Below are positions 1 to 7,434 of a stretch of DNA of 46,020 nt, in pieces (within the stretch, counting starts at the first letter, position 1; the number at the start of each line of letters is the position of its first letter). The DNA is taken from positions 1-46,020 of the forward strand of contig JAXHTS010000005.1 in assembly GCA_034190085.1 (NCBI GenBank). Direction: 5' to 3'. A program made the translations under genes and the position numbers. The DNA comes from Spirochaetota bacterium. Its GTDB lineage: Bacteria > Spirochaetota > UBA4802 > JAFGDQ01. The notes below the pieces were generated by a model that was given only the letters and a program-made list of their open reading frames with translations, ran no database searches and was not told the origin of the DNA.

Positions 1-72
1 GGTTATGAAATGATACCCTTAGTTTTAAAGGATAAAATATTCAAGGATGCTGTCTTGAAGGAAGCAGCTTAG
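1..72 (+). CDS. C-terminal end of an unidentified protein (truncated by window edge)
   Basis: The frame is open from base 1 and ends at a TAG at 70-72, giving a 23-residue tail that finishes in KDAVLKEAA. The composition looks like an ordinary helical protein C-terminus, but it is too short to assign a family. It converges with the minus-strand rubrerythrin gene that ends at 139. The 66 bases between hold a weak hairpin (GTGGAT/ATCCAC near 91-115) but no clear U-tract terminator. Confidence 0.45.
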   Translation, partial: GYEMIPLVLKDKIFKDAVLKEAA

Positions 73-138
73 AATATATATTCTGCTGGTGGATATAATT
101 TTATCAATCCACAACTTTTGGTAATAGCTCGCTGCATA

Positions 139-714
139 TTACCAGTTTTCTATAAAAAGCTCGAAATATCCGATTGGTCGAACGCATGCTGGGCATTTAT
201 CCGGAGCGCTTTCACCTTCATGAATATAACCGCAATTCATGCATCGCCATACAGTTTTTTTATGTCGGTTAAAAATCGTGTTATTTTTAATACTCTCTGA
301 CAGGGCTAAAAATGTTTTTTCATGCTGGGCTTCTGCAATAGATATCGCATCCCAAAAACCAGCAGCTTTATCAAAACCTTCTTTTCGGCCGACTTTTGCA
401 AAGCCAGGATACAGTTCAGTATGAACATATCGTTCAAGATCAGCTGACGCCATCAGGTTATCTAGGGTTGTTTTAATCACACCGGTTAAAAAACTAGCAG
501 TAACTTCCAGTTCTCCTCCATTGAAAAACTTGAAAAAACGCAAGGCATGTTCACATTCTTGATCTGCTGTTTCCTTAAAAATACTAGCTATTTGGATATA
601 ACCGTCCTCAATAGCCTTATTGGCAAAAAAAATATAACGTGTTGTCGCCTGAGATTCAAAAGCATATGATATTAGCAAATTTTTAGCTGTTTGACTCTCC
701 CTAAACCTACCCAT
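139..714 (-). CDS. rbr: Rubrerythrin (diiron domain plus C-terminal rubredoxin-like domain)
   Basis: Cytoplasmic non-haem diiron peroxidase that reduces H2O2 with electrons from rubredoxin or NAD(P)H-linked donors. The 191-residue length is normal for the family. Diiron ligand motifs are visible: ESQATTRY near residue 20, ETADQECEHALRFF near 48-61 and AEAQHEKTF near 128. The C-terminal rubredoxin-like site is CMNCGYIHEG followed by CPAC, with the usual CPAC-x-YFEL ending. Start ATG at 714 is preceded by a GAGG Shine-Dalgarno. The ferredoxin gene lies 31 bases upstream and is probably co-transcribed. It is a paralogue of the rubrerythrin at 31334-31906, sharing the same architecture but differing in the ESQA motif (ESQATTRY versus ESQARNRY). 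Assignment is secure; the physiological donor is inferred. Confidence 0.95.
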   Translation of the reverse strand: MGRFRESQTAKNLLISYAFESQATTRYIFFANKAIEDGYIQIASIFKETADQECEHALRFFKFFNGGELEVTASFLTGVIKTTLDNLMASADLERYVHTELYPGFAKVGRKEGFDKAAGFWDAISIAEAQHEKTFLALSESIKNNTIFNRHKKTVWRCMNCGYIHEGESAPDKCPACVRPIGYFELFIENW

Positions 715-745
715 AACGATAACCTCAATGATTTATTAATAATTA

Positions 746-937
746 CTATTCTTCGATTTGAATTGCATCGGCTCCGCACTCCTTGGCCGCCTGTCGACAA
801 ATATCCTTATATTGATCAGGTATCTCATCAAATTTGACAATGGATTTCAGTTCATCCTCATCATATTCAAATACTTCAGGGCATAAATTGTTACAATTAC
901 GGTCTCCCATACATTGGCTTGTAATTATTATTTTCAT
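746..937 (-). CDS. Small ferredoxin with Asp in place of the second cluster Cys
   Basis: A 63-residue cytoplasmic electron carrier of the monocluster ferredoxin family. The cluster motif is C9-x2-D12-x2-C15-x3-C19-P, so the second canonical Cys is Asp. Two more Cys form C-x6-C near the C-terminus (ICRQAAKEC, then GADAI). This is the pattern of Pyrococcus furiosus-type ferredoxins, where Asp ligates a labile iron and the cluster interconverts between [4Fe-4S] and [3Fe-4S]; that behaviour is inferred here from the motif alone. The body is acidic (EYDEDE). It sits 31 bases upstream of rubrerythrin in the same orientation, which suggests it may donate electrons in the same pathway. An A+T-rich leader of about 250 bases separates it from the adenosyltransferase gene. 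Confidence 0.88.
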   Translation of the reverse strand: MKIIITSQCMGDRNCNNLCPEVFEYDEDELKSIVKFDEIPDQYKDICRQAAKECGADAIQIEE

Positions 938-1193
938 CTGTTAACTCCTTGTTGATTAGATATTGATTTTTAACATTACCACTTACTCAAGAGCAATCAC
1001 TTTATATACAACATAAATTTTTTTCATACTCAATGAATGAATTGTTTTTCAGTAATCTTGATAGGTTAACATGCTACATCTCTGAAAGACATTTTCCTTA
1101 AATGTATTGACTCTTTTAGAAAGAATACATAGTTACATAAATGGCTAATCTTACTATATTCATACCATTATTCTTAACGATTGACAATCTGCC

Positions 1194-1709
1194 TCACCCA
1201 CCTGTCCATAGCCTTTCAGGCTTATGGGCCCGCTTATCGACTGTGCGGGCCACTTGAAATAGCAGATCCGAAAGCCGATTGAGAAACGGCAAAACGTTTT
1301 CGTTTTCCACCTTCAGCGCCCCTACACGTCGTTCAGCTGTTCGCGCCAGTGCCCTGGCAAATTGAATCTGTGCAGAGAGTACACCTGATCCCGACAGAAC
1401 GAAATTACTCAAAGGCGTAAGATCGTCTTCAAGCTTTTGAATCATCTTTTCTATTGCTTTAACCCTATGTTCATCAAAGCTTACTTCAGCATTCCCTAAA
1501 ACAGAATTGATGCGACATAGGTTTCGCTGAATGTCATCAATCATTTCTTTGAGATCATCGTCCATGAGTTGCGCGTATATCAAACCAAGAAACGAATTGG
1601 TTTCATCTATTGTTCCAATGGCTTCCACACAGAGGTCATCTTTGCCAAGTTTCGTACCATCAGCAAGCAATGTACCCCCCCTATCTGTATAAAGATCATA
1701 AATTTTCAT
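1194..1709 (-). CDS. ATP:cob(I)alamin adenosyltransferase, PduO/MMAB type
   Basis: Transfers the adenosyl group of ATP to cob(I)alamin to make adenosylcobalamin. The 171 residues match the family length of about 170-190. The N-terminal ATP-binding segment reads TDRGGTLLADGTKLGKDD, followed by AIGTIDETNS, equivalent to the family's A-x-G-x-V/I-D-E-x-N-S. The C-terminal helix carries ARALARTAERRV, equivalent to the conserved ARxxxRRAER, and LNRLSDLLF. The segment FVLSGSG replaces the usual FVLPGG, a mild deviation. Start ATG at 1709 has AAGGAGATATA upstream. It appears monocistronic: a long non-coding region lies upstream, where I saw no cobalamin riboswitch core. The sequence does not show which B12 enzyme it serves. 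Confidence 0.93.
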   Translation of the reverse strand: MKIYDLYTDRGGTLLADGTKLGKDDLCVEAIGTIDETNSFLGLIYAQLMDDDLKEMIDDIQRNLCRINSVLGNAEVSFDEHRVKAIEKMIQKLEDDLTPLSNFVLSGSGVLSAQIQFARALARTAERRVGALKVENENVLPFLNRLSDLLFQVARTVDKRAHKPERLWTGG

Positions 1710-2130
1710 TATATCTCCTTTTTCATCATCAACTGATCATGGTCGTATCAACTGTATCCAGCCATTTGTAATTCTCCATTGTAAATGTCCCAAATTAGTA
1801 AATGAAGTCGATAATAGATCTATAACAGATCTACTATTAATAGTTGAATATTGTACTTCTTCAACCGACTCAACGCTGAAATCAACCACCTTTACAGAGT
1901 GCAGTGAAGTAAAGGTCGGTTGTATTGCCTGGTTATATGTTTTTTTTTTACCACATAGAGCACAAAAAAAAATTATAAAATAAGCTCTTCATGTTGATCA
2001 ATTCGCCACATCTATTATTTTTGCTGAGGGCTTTTTTACATATATCAACACTTTTCATAATATTAGAGTGTTTTTTATCTTCTTTGATATTATTTATGCA
2101 CAGGATTAATTAACATTTAAAATCAATAAT

Positions 2131-2240
2131 CTAAAGTATGAAGGATTCTAACCAAGATGAGAAGCATTATCACCCAGGTTAGAAGAATATTACCTAAGCC
2201 AGAGTGATAATTTCCATAAAAGTTATCACTCTGGCCTTCT
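2131..2240 (-). repeat. Degenerate 21-bp-periodic repeat related to the array at 45755-46020
   Basis: Read on the minus strand, 2200 down to about 2131 divides into units of 21, 23 and 21 bases, each with a GG-x-AAT-x-x-CTTC-like core. The best unit contains TAGGTAATATTCTTC (2198-2184), an exact 15-base match to the third unit of the array near the window end, and similarity continues into the next unit. Further left the units decay. The copy is in opposite orientation to the distal array. Confidence 0.5.
2200..2237. other. Perfect 13-bp inverted repeat (hairpin)
   Basis: GCCAGAGTGATAA at 2200-2212 is the exact reverse complement of 2225-2237, with a 12-base loop. It lies about 260 bases downstream of the heavy-metal efflux operon, which reads leftward toward it, so it may help end or stabilise that transcript. 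No run of T follows on either strand, so it is not a standard intrinsic terminator. A third copy of the arm's end, TTATCAC at 2169-2175, could compete for pairing. Confidence 0.45.
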
Positions 2241-2393
2241 TATCTATCTTCATAACCCCTTCGAGATCACTTCACGCAGCTTTTTCATCCGCTTTGAGAG
2301 GATGTATTGATTACTCTGTGCGCTGACTATCAGCAGAAGATCATTAATACTCCAGAACAATTAACAGCTATTGAACTCAAAATAAATACAAAC

Positions 2394-2478
2394 GTAACTA
2401 CTCTAATGTTTTTTTCATATACACTATTAGACAATAAGATTCCTGCATCCGCAGGAATGGCATTAGCTGAGTAGTTAC
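2394..2478. mobile_element. MITE-like element with GTAAC ends and near-perfect 8-bp target duplication
   Basis: The left end GTAACTACTCTAATG (2394-2408) is the inverse of the right end CATTAGCTGAGTAGTTAC (2461-2478), with a 3-base gap. The flanking octamers ATACAAAC (2386-2393) and ATACATAC (2479-2486) agree at 7 of 8 bases, as expected for an aged 8-bp target-site duplication. Inside is a REP-like hairpin, ATTCCTGC-ATCC-GCAGGAAT (2439-2458). At 85 bp it has no coding capacity. The termini share GTAA-x-T-x-CTCA with the 81-bp element at 19171-19251. GTAA ends and 8-bp duplications are, to my knowledge, features of the IS66 family; the parent element is inferred. Confidence 0.55.
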
Positions 2479-2500
2479 ATACATACTATAATTGCTCTTC

Positions 2501-2812
2501 TCAATATACTTCGTGACTGTGTCCCTTATGCATCCCCTTTTCAGCAGGGACATCATCAAGTTTTACACCTTCAAGCTTTTTCATATACTTGTCAGGATCC
2601 TTATCGAATTTTTCCTTGCATGCCGGACAACAAAAATATACCCTCTTGCCCTTGTAATCCTGATAAGAATTCTTATCGATATTCCCCCCCATAACCGGAC
2701 ATTTTATTTGTCCCCCTGCATCACCAAGCTTAACATCCTCCTTGCAGGATATCCCTGAGAAGGAGAACAATGCAAAGGAGAGAATCAAAAAAAACGTAAA
2801 TGTTTTACCCAT
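2501..2812 (-). CDS. YHS-type metal-binding lipoprotein of the efflux operon
   Basis: A 103-residue exported protein. The N-terminus has a positively charged start, a hydrophobic stretch (FTFFLILSFALFSFSG) and the lipobox-like FSGISC, so it is probably lipidated and periplasm-facing. The rest is a small YHS/TRASH-like metal-binding module: CPVMGGNI around residue 38, then YFCCPACKEKFDKDP around 60-74. The tail is His-rich (HKGHSHEVY) and may bind Cu, Ag or Zn. Start ATG at 2812 has AAGGAGG seven bases upstream. It is the last gene of the cus-like operon, 75 bases after the RND pump. I infer a periplasmic metal-chaperone role similar in concept to CusF, which is an unrelated fold. Confidence 0.82.
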   Translation of the reverse strand: MGKTFTFFLILSFALFSFSGISCKEDVKLGDAGGQIKCPVMGGNIDKNSYQDYKGKRVYFCCPACKEKFDKDPDKYMKKLEGVKLDDVPAEKGMHKGHSHEVY

Positions 2813-2887
2813 AGTAAAACCTCCTTAATATTATATTTAGTCTTTATTATTATATGTAAAAAGGATAAAATATTCAGCCTTTGCAGC

Positions 2888-5800
2888 TTATTCCACCCTC
2901 TTTTCATACCACCATTCAAATATTACCGGAACAAGTATAAGTGTTACAACAGTAGATGTAATAAGACCCCCAACCATTGGCGAGGCTATCCTTCTCATGG
3001 CTGTGTTGCCTGCCTCTGTTCCCCAAAATATCGGAAGCAGTCCAAGCATAGTCGTCATTACTGTCATTATTTTAGGGCGAACCCTCATCACAGCGCCGTG
3101 GATCACTGCATCGCGCAGCCTCTTAAACTTCTTCTCTCTAAGCTGCTTCAATGCCTCATCAAGATAAACCAGCATTATTACTCCGGTTTCAGCGGCCAAT
3201 CCTATGAGCGCAATGAATCCAACATCTGAGGCAACCGACCTATTATGCCCTGCAAAATACATAAACCACAATCCTCCTAGCGGCGCAAAGAAGATTGCAG
3301 TAATCATTACCCATAAAGGATGTGAGGCATTCTTAAAATGAATAAAGAGAATAACAAATACTATTAGAATTACTATTGGGATCAATACCCACATTCGATC
3401 CGCAGCGAGTTTCATCTGCTCATATTGACCGCTTATCATATATGTATAGCCAGTTTCCCATGGAATTTTTTTTTCTTTAATCATCTGATCGATATGATTT
3501 TTTATCTTATCTGCAAGACCTCCGATATCGGATAATCTGGTATCAACATAGAGCCAAGAGGTTAAACGCGCGTTCTCTGTCTTAATCCCACCCGGCCCCT
3601 TCTCAATCCTAATACTGGCAACCTCAGATATTGGAATTTGTCCCCCTCTGGGAAGGGGGATGTAGATATTCCTCAATGAATCGATTGATTCCCTATAACT
3701 TCTCAAATAGCGAATATTTGCGCTCCATCTATAGATTCCGGAAATAATGTGAGTCACTCCCCTGCCTCCAAGAGCAGAGGTGAGCACTCTCTGAATGTCT
3801 GAGACATATAGTCCATAAAGGCCTGCTTGCACCCTGTCAATCTCATATATAACATAGTTAGCGCCCTCCACCCTCTCGCCTATTACACTACTGACACCTG
3901 GTATTGCTGAAATGTGACCCTCGAGACTCCCGGTTATCTCCTGGAGCTTTCCAAGATTATCACCCATCACCTTTATGCCTAACGGAGTCTTTATCCCTGT
4001 TGACAGCATATCAATTCTTGTCTTAATAGGCATAGTCCAAGCATTAACAAGACCCGGAAGCTTAACCGTTCTGTCCAGTTCATCGATAATCCTTTCCATT
4101 GTCATGCCATCACGCCACTCTGATCTATCCTTAATTAGTATGGTTGTCTCTATCATGCTGAGTGGCGCAGGATCAGTCGCTGTTTCAGCCCTTCCTATTT
4201 TTCCAAAAACCTTATCAACCTCAGGAATTTTTTTTATCAATTTATCAGTTTCAATTAAAATCTCACGCGCCTTCGCCACTGATATGCCAGGTATGGTGGT
4301 AGGCATATATAGAAGATCTCCCTCTTCAAGCGGAGGCATAAATTCCGAACCTATAGGTTTCAGCAAAACAACATCGGTGAATGGAATTTTTACTCCCATG
4401 ATCGGTATTAAACTAAAAAGTAACACAATAACACTTCCCATCACTATCTTCCTTTTGTTATCCAGGCTATAGCTAATAACCGAATGATATATCCTAATCA
4501 ACAAACTGCTTACTGGATGTTTCTCCTCCGATGGGATCTTACCCCTTACGAAATAACCAACAAGTATTGGGAGAAAGACAACAGCGAGCAAAGCGCTGGA
4601 TGTCATGGCTAAGGTCTTAGTAAAGGCAAGGGGAATAAATAACCTCCCGGATTGTTCAGGGAGGGCAAAGACTGGAAAGAAACTAACTATAATGATTATC
4701 ATGGACCAAAAAAGGCCAGGTGCAACCTCTAGCGTTGCTTCCTTAGCCGCCTTCCAATATAATGCATCATTGAGTTTCTTCTTGCTTTTTTCTAATTGTG
4801 CCAGATGTTTATGAGTATTCTCCACCATCACCACACTGGCATCCACCATCACTCCAATAGCGATGGCAATACCGCCTAGTGACATTATGTTAACGGCAAC
4901 ACCAAGGGAATACATCAGCAAGAAAGAGGTGATGACTCCAAGGGGAAGAATAATCAATGCTACCATTGCTGAGCGAAAATGCAGCAGAAAGAAGATAGTA
5001 ACAATTGATACGATTATTAATTCTTCAATTATCTTCGTTCCAAGATTGTTTACTGCCCTATAGATTAGTTTTGATCTGTCGTAGGTTATCTCAATTGTAA
5101 CGCCATCAGGCAGGCCCTTCTTAATGATATCAAGTTTTGCTTTAATCCTGTCCGTGGTTCTCGGCACATCCTCACCATGGCGCATAATAATTATGCCGCC
5201 TACAACCTCTCCATTGCCGTCAAGATCAGAAAGACCACGCCGAATATTTGGCCCTTCTGTAATATGAGCGATATCGCCCAGCTTCAGCACTGCGCCCTGA
5301 TGTGAGAATCGGATGGGGATTGACCTGATCTCTTCAATTGCCTTCAGGTAACCCTTAGCTAGGATCATATATTCAGTCTCAGCCTGCTGGAAAAGGCGGG
5401 CGCCCATCTCCATGTTTGATTTTTGAATTGCCTTTTCAATATCCCCAATAGAGATGCCGAACTGCAATAAAAGATTAGGATCAACCTCTATCTGAAACTG
5501 CCTTTGAAAACCCCCGATTGAAGCGACCTCACTTACACCTGGCAGAGAGGTTAATTCATATCTAAGAACAAAATCCTGTAAATCTCTTAAATCTGCGAGA
5601 GTATGCCTTCCGCTATTATCGACAAGAGCATATTCAAAAATCCATCCAATAGATGTGGCATCCGGGCCAAGTTCGAGCTTAACCTTATCCGGTAGCTTAC
5701 CCTGCATTCCGCTTAAATACTCAAGCACCCTGCTTCTCGCCCAATACAAGTCAGTTCCATCTTCAAAGAGAATATAAACCAAACTAAACCCAAAAAACGA

Positions 5801-6052
5801 ATACCCACGAACCGTTTTAGCGAATGGCACTGAAAGCATCTTGGTTGTGAGGGGATAGGTTACCTGGTCTTCCATAACCTGCGGAGGTTGCCCAGGATAT
5901 GTTGCCTGAATTATTACCTGTGTATCAGAGAGGTCCGGTATGGCGTCCATCTTTACCCGGAACATGCTCCAAATTCCCATAAACAAAAGCGTAACAACTA
6001 ATATTATTATCAACAAACGGTTATTGATGCACCATTCAATTAATCTATTCAT
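2888..6052 (-). CDS. cusA: Heavy-metal efflux RND pump, CusA/CzcA family
   Basis: Inner-membrane proton-driven RND transporter of 1054 residues, the full family length. The N-terminal membrane segment (LLIIILVVTLLFMGIW) is followed by DAIPDLSDTQVII and YPGQPPQVMEDQVTYPL, signatures of the heavy-metal subfamily. TM4 carries the proton-relay motif GVMVDASVVMVEN. The periplasmic domains contain EFMPPLEEGDLLYMPTTIPG, DPAPLSMIETTI and RIDMLSTGIKTPLGIKVMG. These closely resemble E. coli CusA segments that hold the Cu(I)/Ag(I)-binding methionines, so Cu/Ag is favoured over Zn/Co/Cd; that choice is inference. It lies 29 bases after the adaptor gene. No strong Shine-Dalgarno precedes the ATG at 6052, so translation may depend on coupling. 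Confidence 0.95.
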   Translation of the reverse strand: MNRLIEWCINNRLLIIILVVTLLFMGIWSMFRVKMDAIPDLSDTQVIIQATYPGQPPQVMEDQVTYPLTTKMLSVPFAKTVRGYSFFGFSLVYILFEDGTDLYWARSRVLEYLSGMQGKLPDKVKLELGPDATSIGWIFEYALVDNSGRHTLADLRDLQDFVLRYELTSLPGVSEVASIGGFQRQFQIEVDPNLLLQFGISIGDIEKAIQKSNMEMGARLFQQAETEYMILAKGYLKAIEEIRSIPIRFSHQGAVLKLGDIAHITEGPNIRRGLSDLDGNGEVVGGIIIMRHGEDVPRTTDRIKAKLDIIKKGLPDGVTIEITYDRSKLIYRAVNNLGTKIIEELIIVSIVTIFFLLHFRSAMVALIILPLGVITSFLLMYSLGVAVNIMSLGGIAIAIGVMVDASVVMVENTHKHLAQLEKSKKKLNDALYWKAAKEATLEVAPGLFWSMIIIIVSFFPVFALPEQSGRLFIPLAFTKTLAMTSSALLAVVFLPILVGYFVRGKIPSEEKHPVSSLLIRIYHSVISYSLDNKRKIVMGSVIVLLFSLIPIMGVKIPFTDVVLLKPIGSEFMPPLEEGDLLYMPTTIPGISVAKAREILIETDKLIKKIPEVDKVFGKIGRAETATDPAPLSMIETTILIKDRSEWRDGMTMERIIDELDRTVKLPGLVNAWTMPIKTRIDMLSTGIKTPLGIKVMGDNLGKLQEITGSLEGHISAIPGVSSVIGERVEGANYVIYEIDRVQAGLYGLYVSDIQRVLTSALGGRGVTHIISGIYRWSANIRYLRSYRESIDSLRNIYIPLPRGGQIPISEVASIRIEKGPGGIKTENARLTSWLYVDTRLSDIGGLADKIKNHIDQMIKEKKIPWETGYTYMISGQYEQMKLAADRMWVLIPIVILIVFVILFIHFKNASHPLWVMITAIFFAPLGGLWFMYFAGHNRSVASDVGFIALIGLAAETGVIMLVYLDEALKQLREKKFKRLRDAVIHGAVMRVRPKIMTVMTTMLGLLPIFWGTEAGNTAMRRIASPMVGGLITSTVVTLILVPVIFEWWYEKRVE

Positions 6053-6081
6053 AATAAAATATTATGTTTAATTTGCCTTTA

Positions 6082-7434
6082 CTAATGTCGATGACCGGCC
6101 ATCTGTCCCTTGTGCATCGCCTCTTTCAATGATGCTTCTGAATCGAGAAGAAATTGACCATTCGCCACAACCAGTTCATCACGTTCCAAACCGCTTGAAA
6201 TTATGGCCGTTCCTCCTGATCGTACCAAAACCACAACAGGACGAACCTCAAAACTCCCCTTACCTAATGATACAAAAACATAATTTTCTTCCCCGGAATA
6301 AATAATCGAGAACTCGGGCACAGTTATAACCTTACTTGGCAATTGATAATGAACTTTTACACTCGCATACATTCCTGGTTTTAATAATAATCTATCATTC
6401 GGCACAACAATTCGAACCTTAATATCCCTGGTCTTCATATCTAAAAAAGGGTAGATTAAATCTATTTTCCCTGAAAATTTATTCCCTGGATATGCTGTGG
6501 TCTGAATTGACACCCTTTGTCCCTTTATAATAAATTGAATATCCTTCTCAAAAATATGTATGAAAACCCAGAGTGATTTTAGATTTGCAATCCTAAAGAG
6601 TTCCTGCCCAGATTTAATATGCGAACCCTGAAGCACATTTTTCTTGATTAAAACTCCGCTTATGGGCGAACGAAAATATGTTAAGCGCTCAGCTTTTCCG
6701 GTTTTCTCAAGGGATGATATCTGTGAAGCAGGAACATCTAGGTATATTAACTTACGCCTTGAGGCCACAATTGTAGGATCCTTTAAAAGATCACCCCCAC
6801 CCTTTCCCTGTGATACATAGTTCTTTTTTAATGACTGAAAGGTAGTAATGTATTCTTCCATGGCTGCAAGTATCTTCTGACTGTAAACACCCATGAGAAG
6901 TTCTCCCCTATGTATAAGCTGACCCTCCTTGGAAACATACAATTCTTCAATCCAACCATCATACTTTGTTGTAATTATAACGAGTTTATTTGGATCTTCA
7001 TTATAGTCGATGTGACCTGAATATGATTTGTTCATTGTAAATTGCTCATTTTTAGCCGGCACAGTGTACACCTTCGCATTCTGGAGCAAATCATCAGCCA
7101 TGGAAAATTGGAAAAAACCTGTCACTTTATCATCCTTATCTGTTTTATGGCCTAGCCCTCTATCCTTATCAAAATCATCTTTAGCATGTTCATCACCATT
7201 GTTTCCCCCTACATTCGGAACAAATGTCAGTTTCATCCCACATATAGGACACTCGCCGGATTCCTGCTGAAGCACCTGAGGATGCATTGAGCATGTATAA
7301 TAGCCTTCATCAGACAAAACACTCCGCTCCCTAGTGCATGTGATATCGCTTAGTGCCAATGACATTATCATGAATATTAGAATGAACTGAGCAAATCTCT
7401 TTAATCCCATATCCTCATCCAGAATTATACCCAT
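6082..7434 (-). CDS. cusB: Periplasmic adaptor (membrane fusion protein), CusB family, with N-terminal heavy-metal-binding domain
   Basis: Links the RND pump to the outer-membrane channel. Of 450 residues, the first 30 or so form a signal or anchor sequence ending in DITC, a possible lipobox. Next comes a heavy-metal-binding domain, YYTCSMHPQVLQ followed by GECPICGMKL, found in many CusB/SilB-type adaptors. The remainder holds the barrel-sandwich (GWIEELYVSKEGQLIHRGELL), an alpha-hairpin, and the beta-barrel with LKPGMYASVKV. It ends in a Met/His-rich tail (MHKGQMAGHRH). The ATG at 7434 overlaps the TAA of the channel gene by one base (TAATG), implying coupling; GGGGAAG sits at good spacing. 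An internal ATG nine codons in is possible but less well spaced. Confidence 0.93.
   Translation of the reverse strand: MGIILDEDMGLKRFAQFILIFMIMSLALSDITCTRERSVLSDEGYYTCSMHPQVLQQESGECPICGMKLTFVPNVGGNNGDEHAKDDFDKDRGLGHKTDKDDKVTGFFQFSMADDLLQNAKVYTVPAKNEQFTMNKSYSGHIDYNEDPNKLVIITTKYDGWIEELYVSKEGQLIHRGELLMGVYSQKILAAMEEYITTFQSLKKNYVSQGKGGGDLLKDPTIVASRRKLIYLDVPASQISSLEKTGKAERLTYFRSPISGVLIKKNVLQGSHIKSGQELFRIANLKSLWVFIHIFEKDIQFIIKGQRVSIQTTAYPGNKFSGKIDLIYPFLDMKTRDIKVRIVVPNDRLLLKPGMYASVKVHYQLPSKVITVPEFSIIYSGEENYVFVSLGKGSFEVRPVVVLVRSGGTAIISSGLERDELVVANGQFLLDSEASLKEAMHKGQMAGHRH

Larger units (their letters stand above)
1710..2500. other. Repeat-rich intergenic region without a gene
   Basis: No convincing ORF with a ribosome-binding site is present. 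The stretch holds several palindromes: an AGATCT-containing stem around 1813-1838; a compound hairpin at 1862-1922, in which CAACCGAC pairs with GTCGGTTG and CCTTTAC pairs with GTAAAGG around a 13-base loop; a degenerate 21-bp repeat array at about 2131-2240; a perfect 13-bp hairpin at 2200-2237; and a MITE-like element at 2394-2478. These last three are listed separately. Confidence 0.6.

Noticed and set aside
1710-2500. Cobalamin riboswitch for the adenosyltransferase
   Set aside because: I found no B12-box-like core or the expected conserved GGTGAAA-type segment on the minus strand in this region.
3975-5063. Plus-strand open frames inside the RND pump gene
   Set aside because: They are antisense shadows of a well-conserved 1054-residue CusA/CzcA protein and lack ribosome-binding sites.
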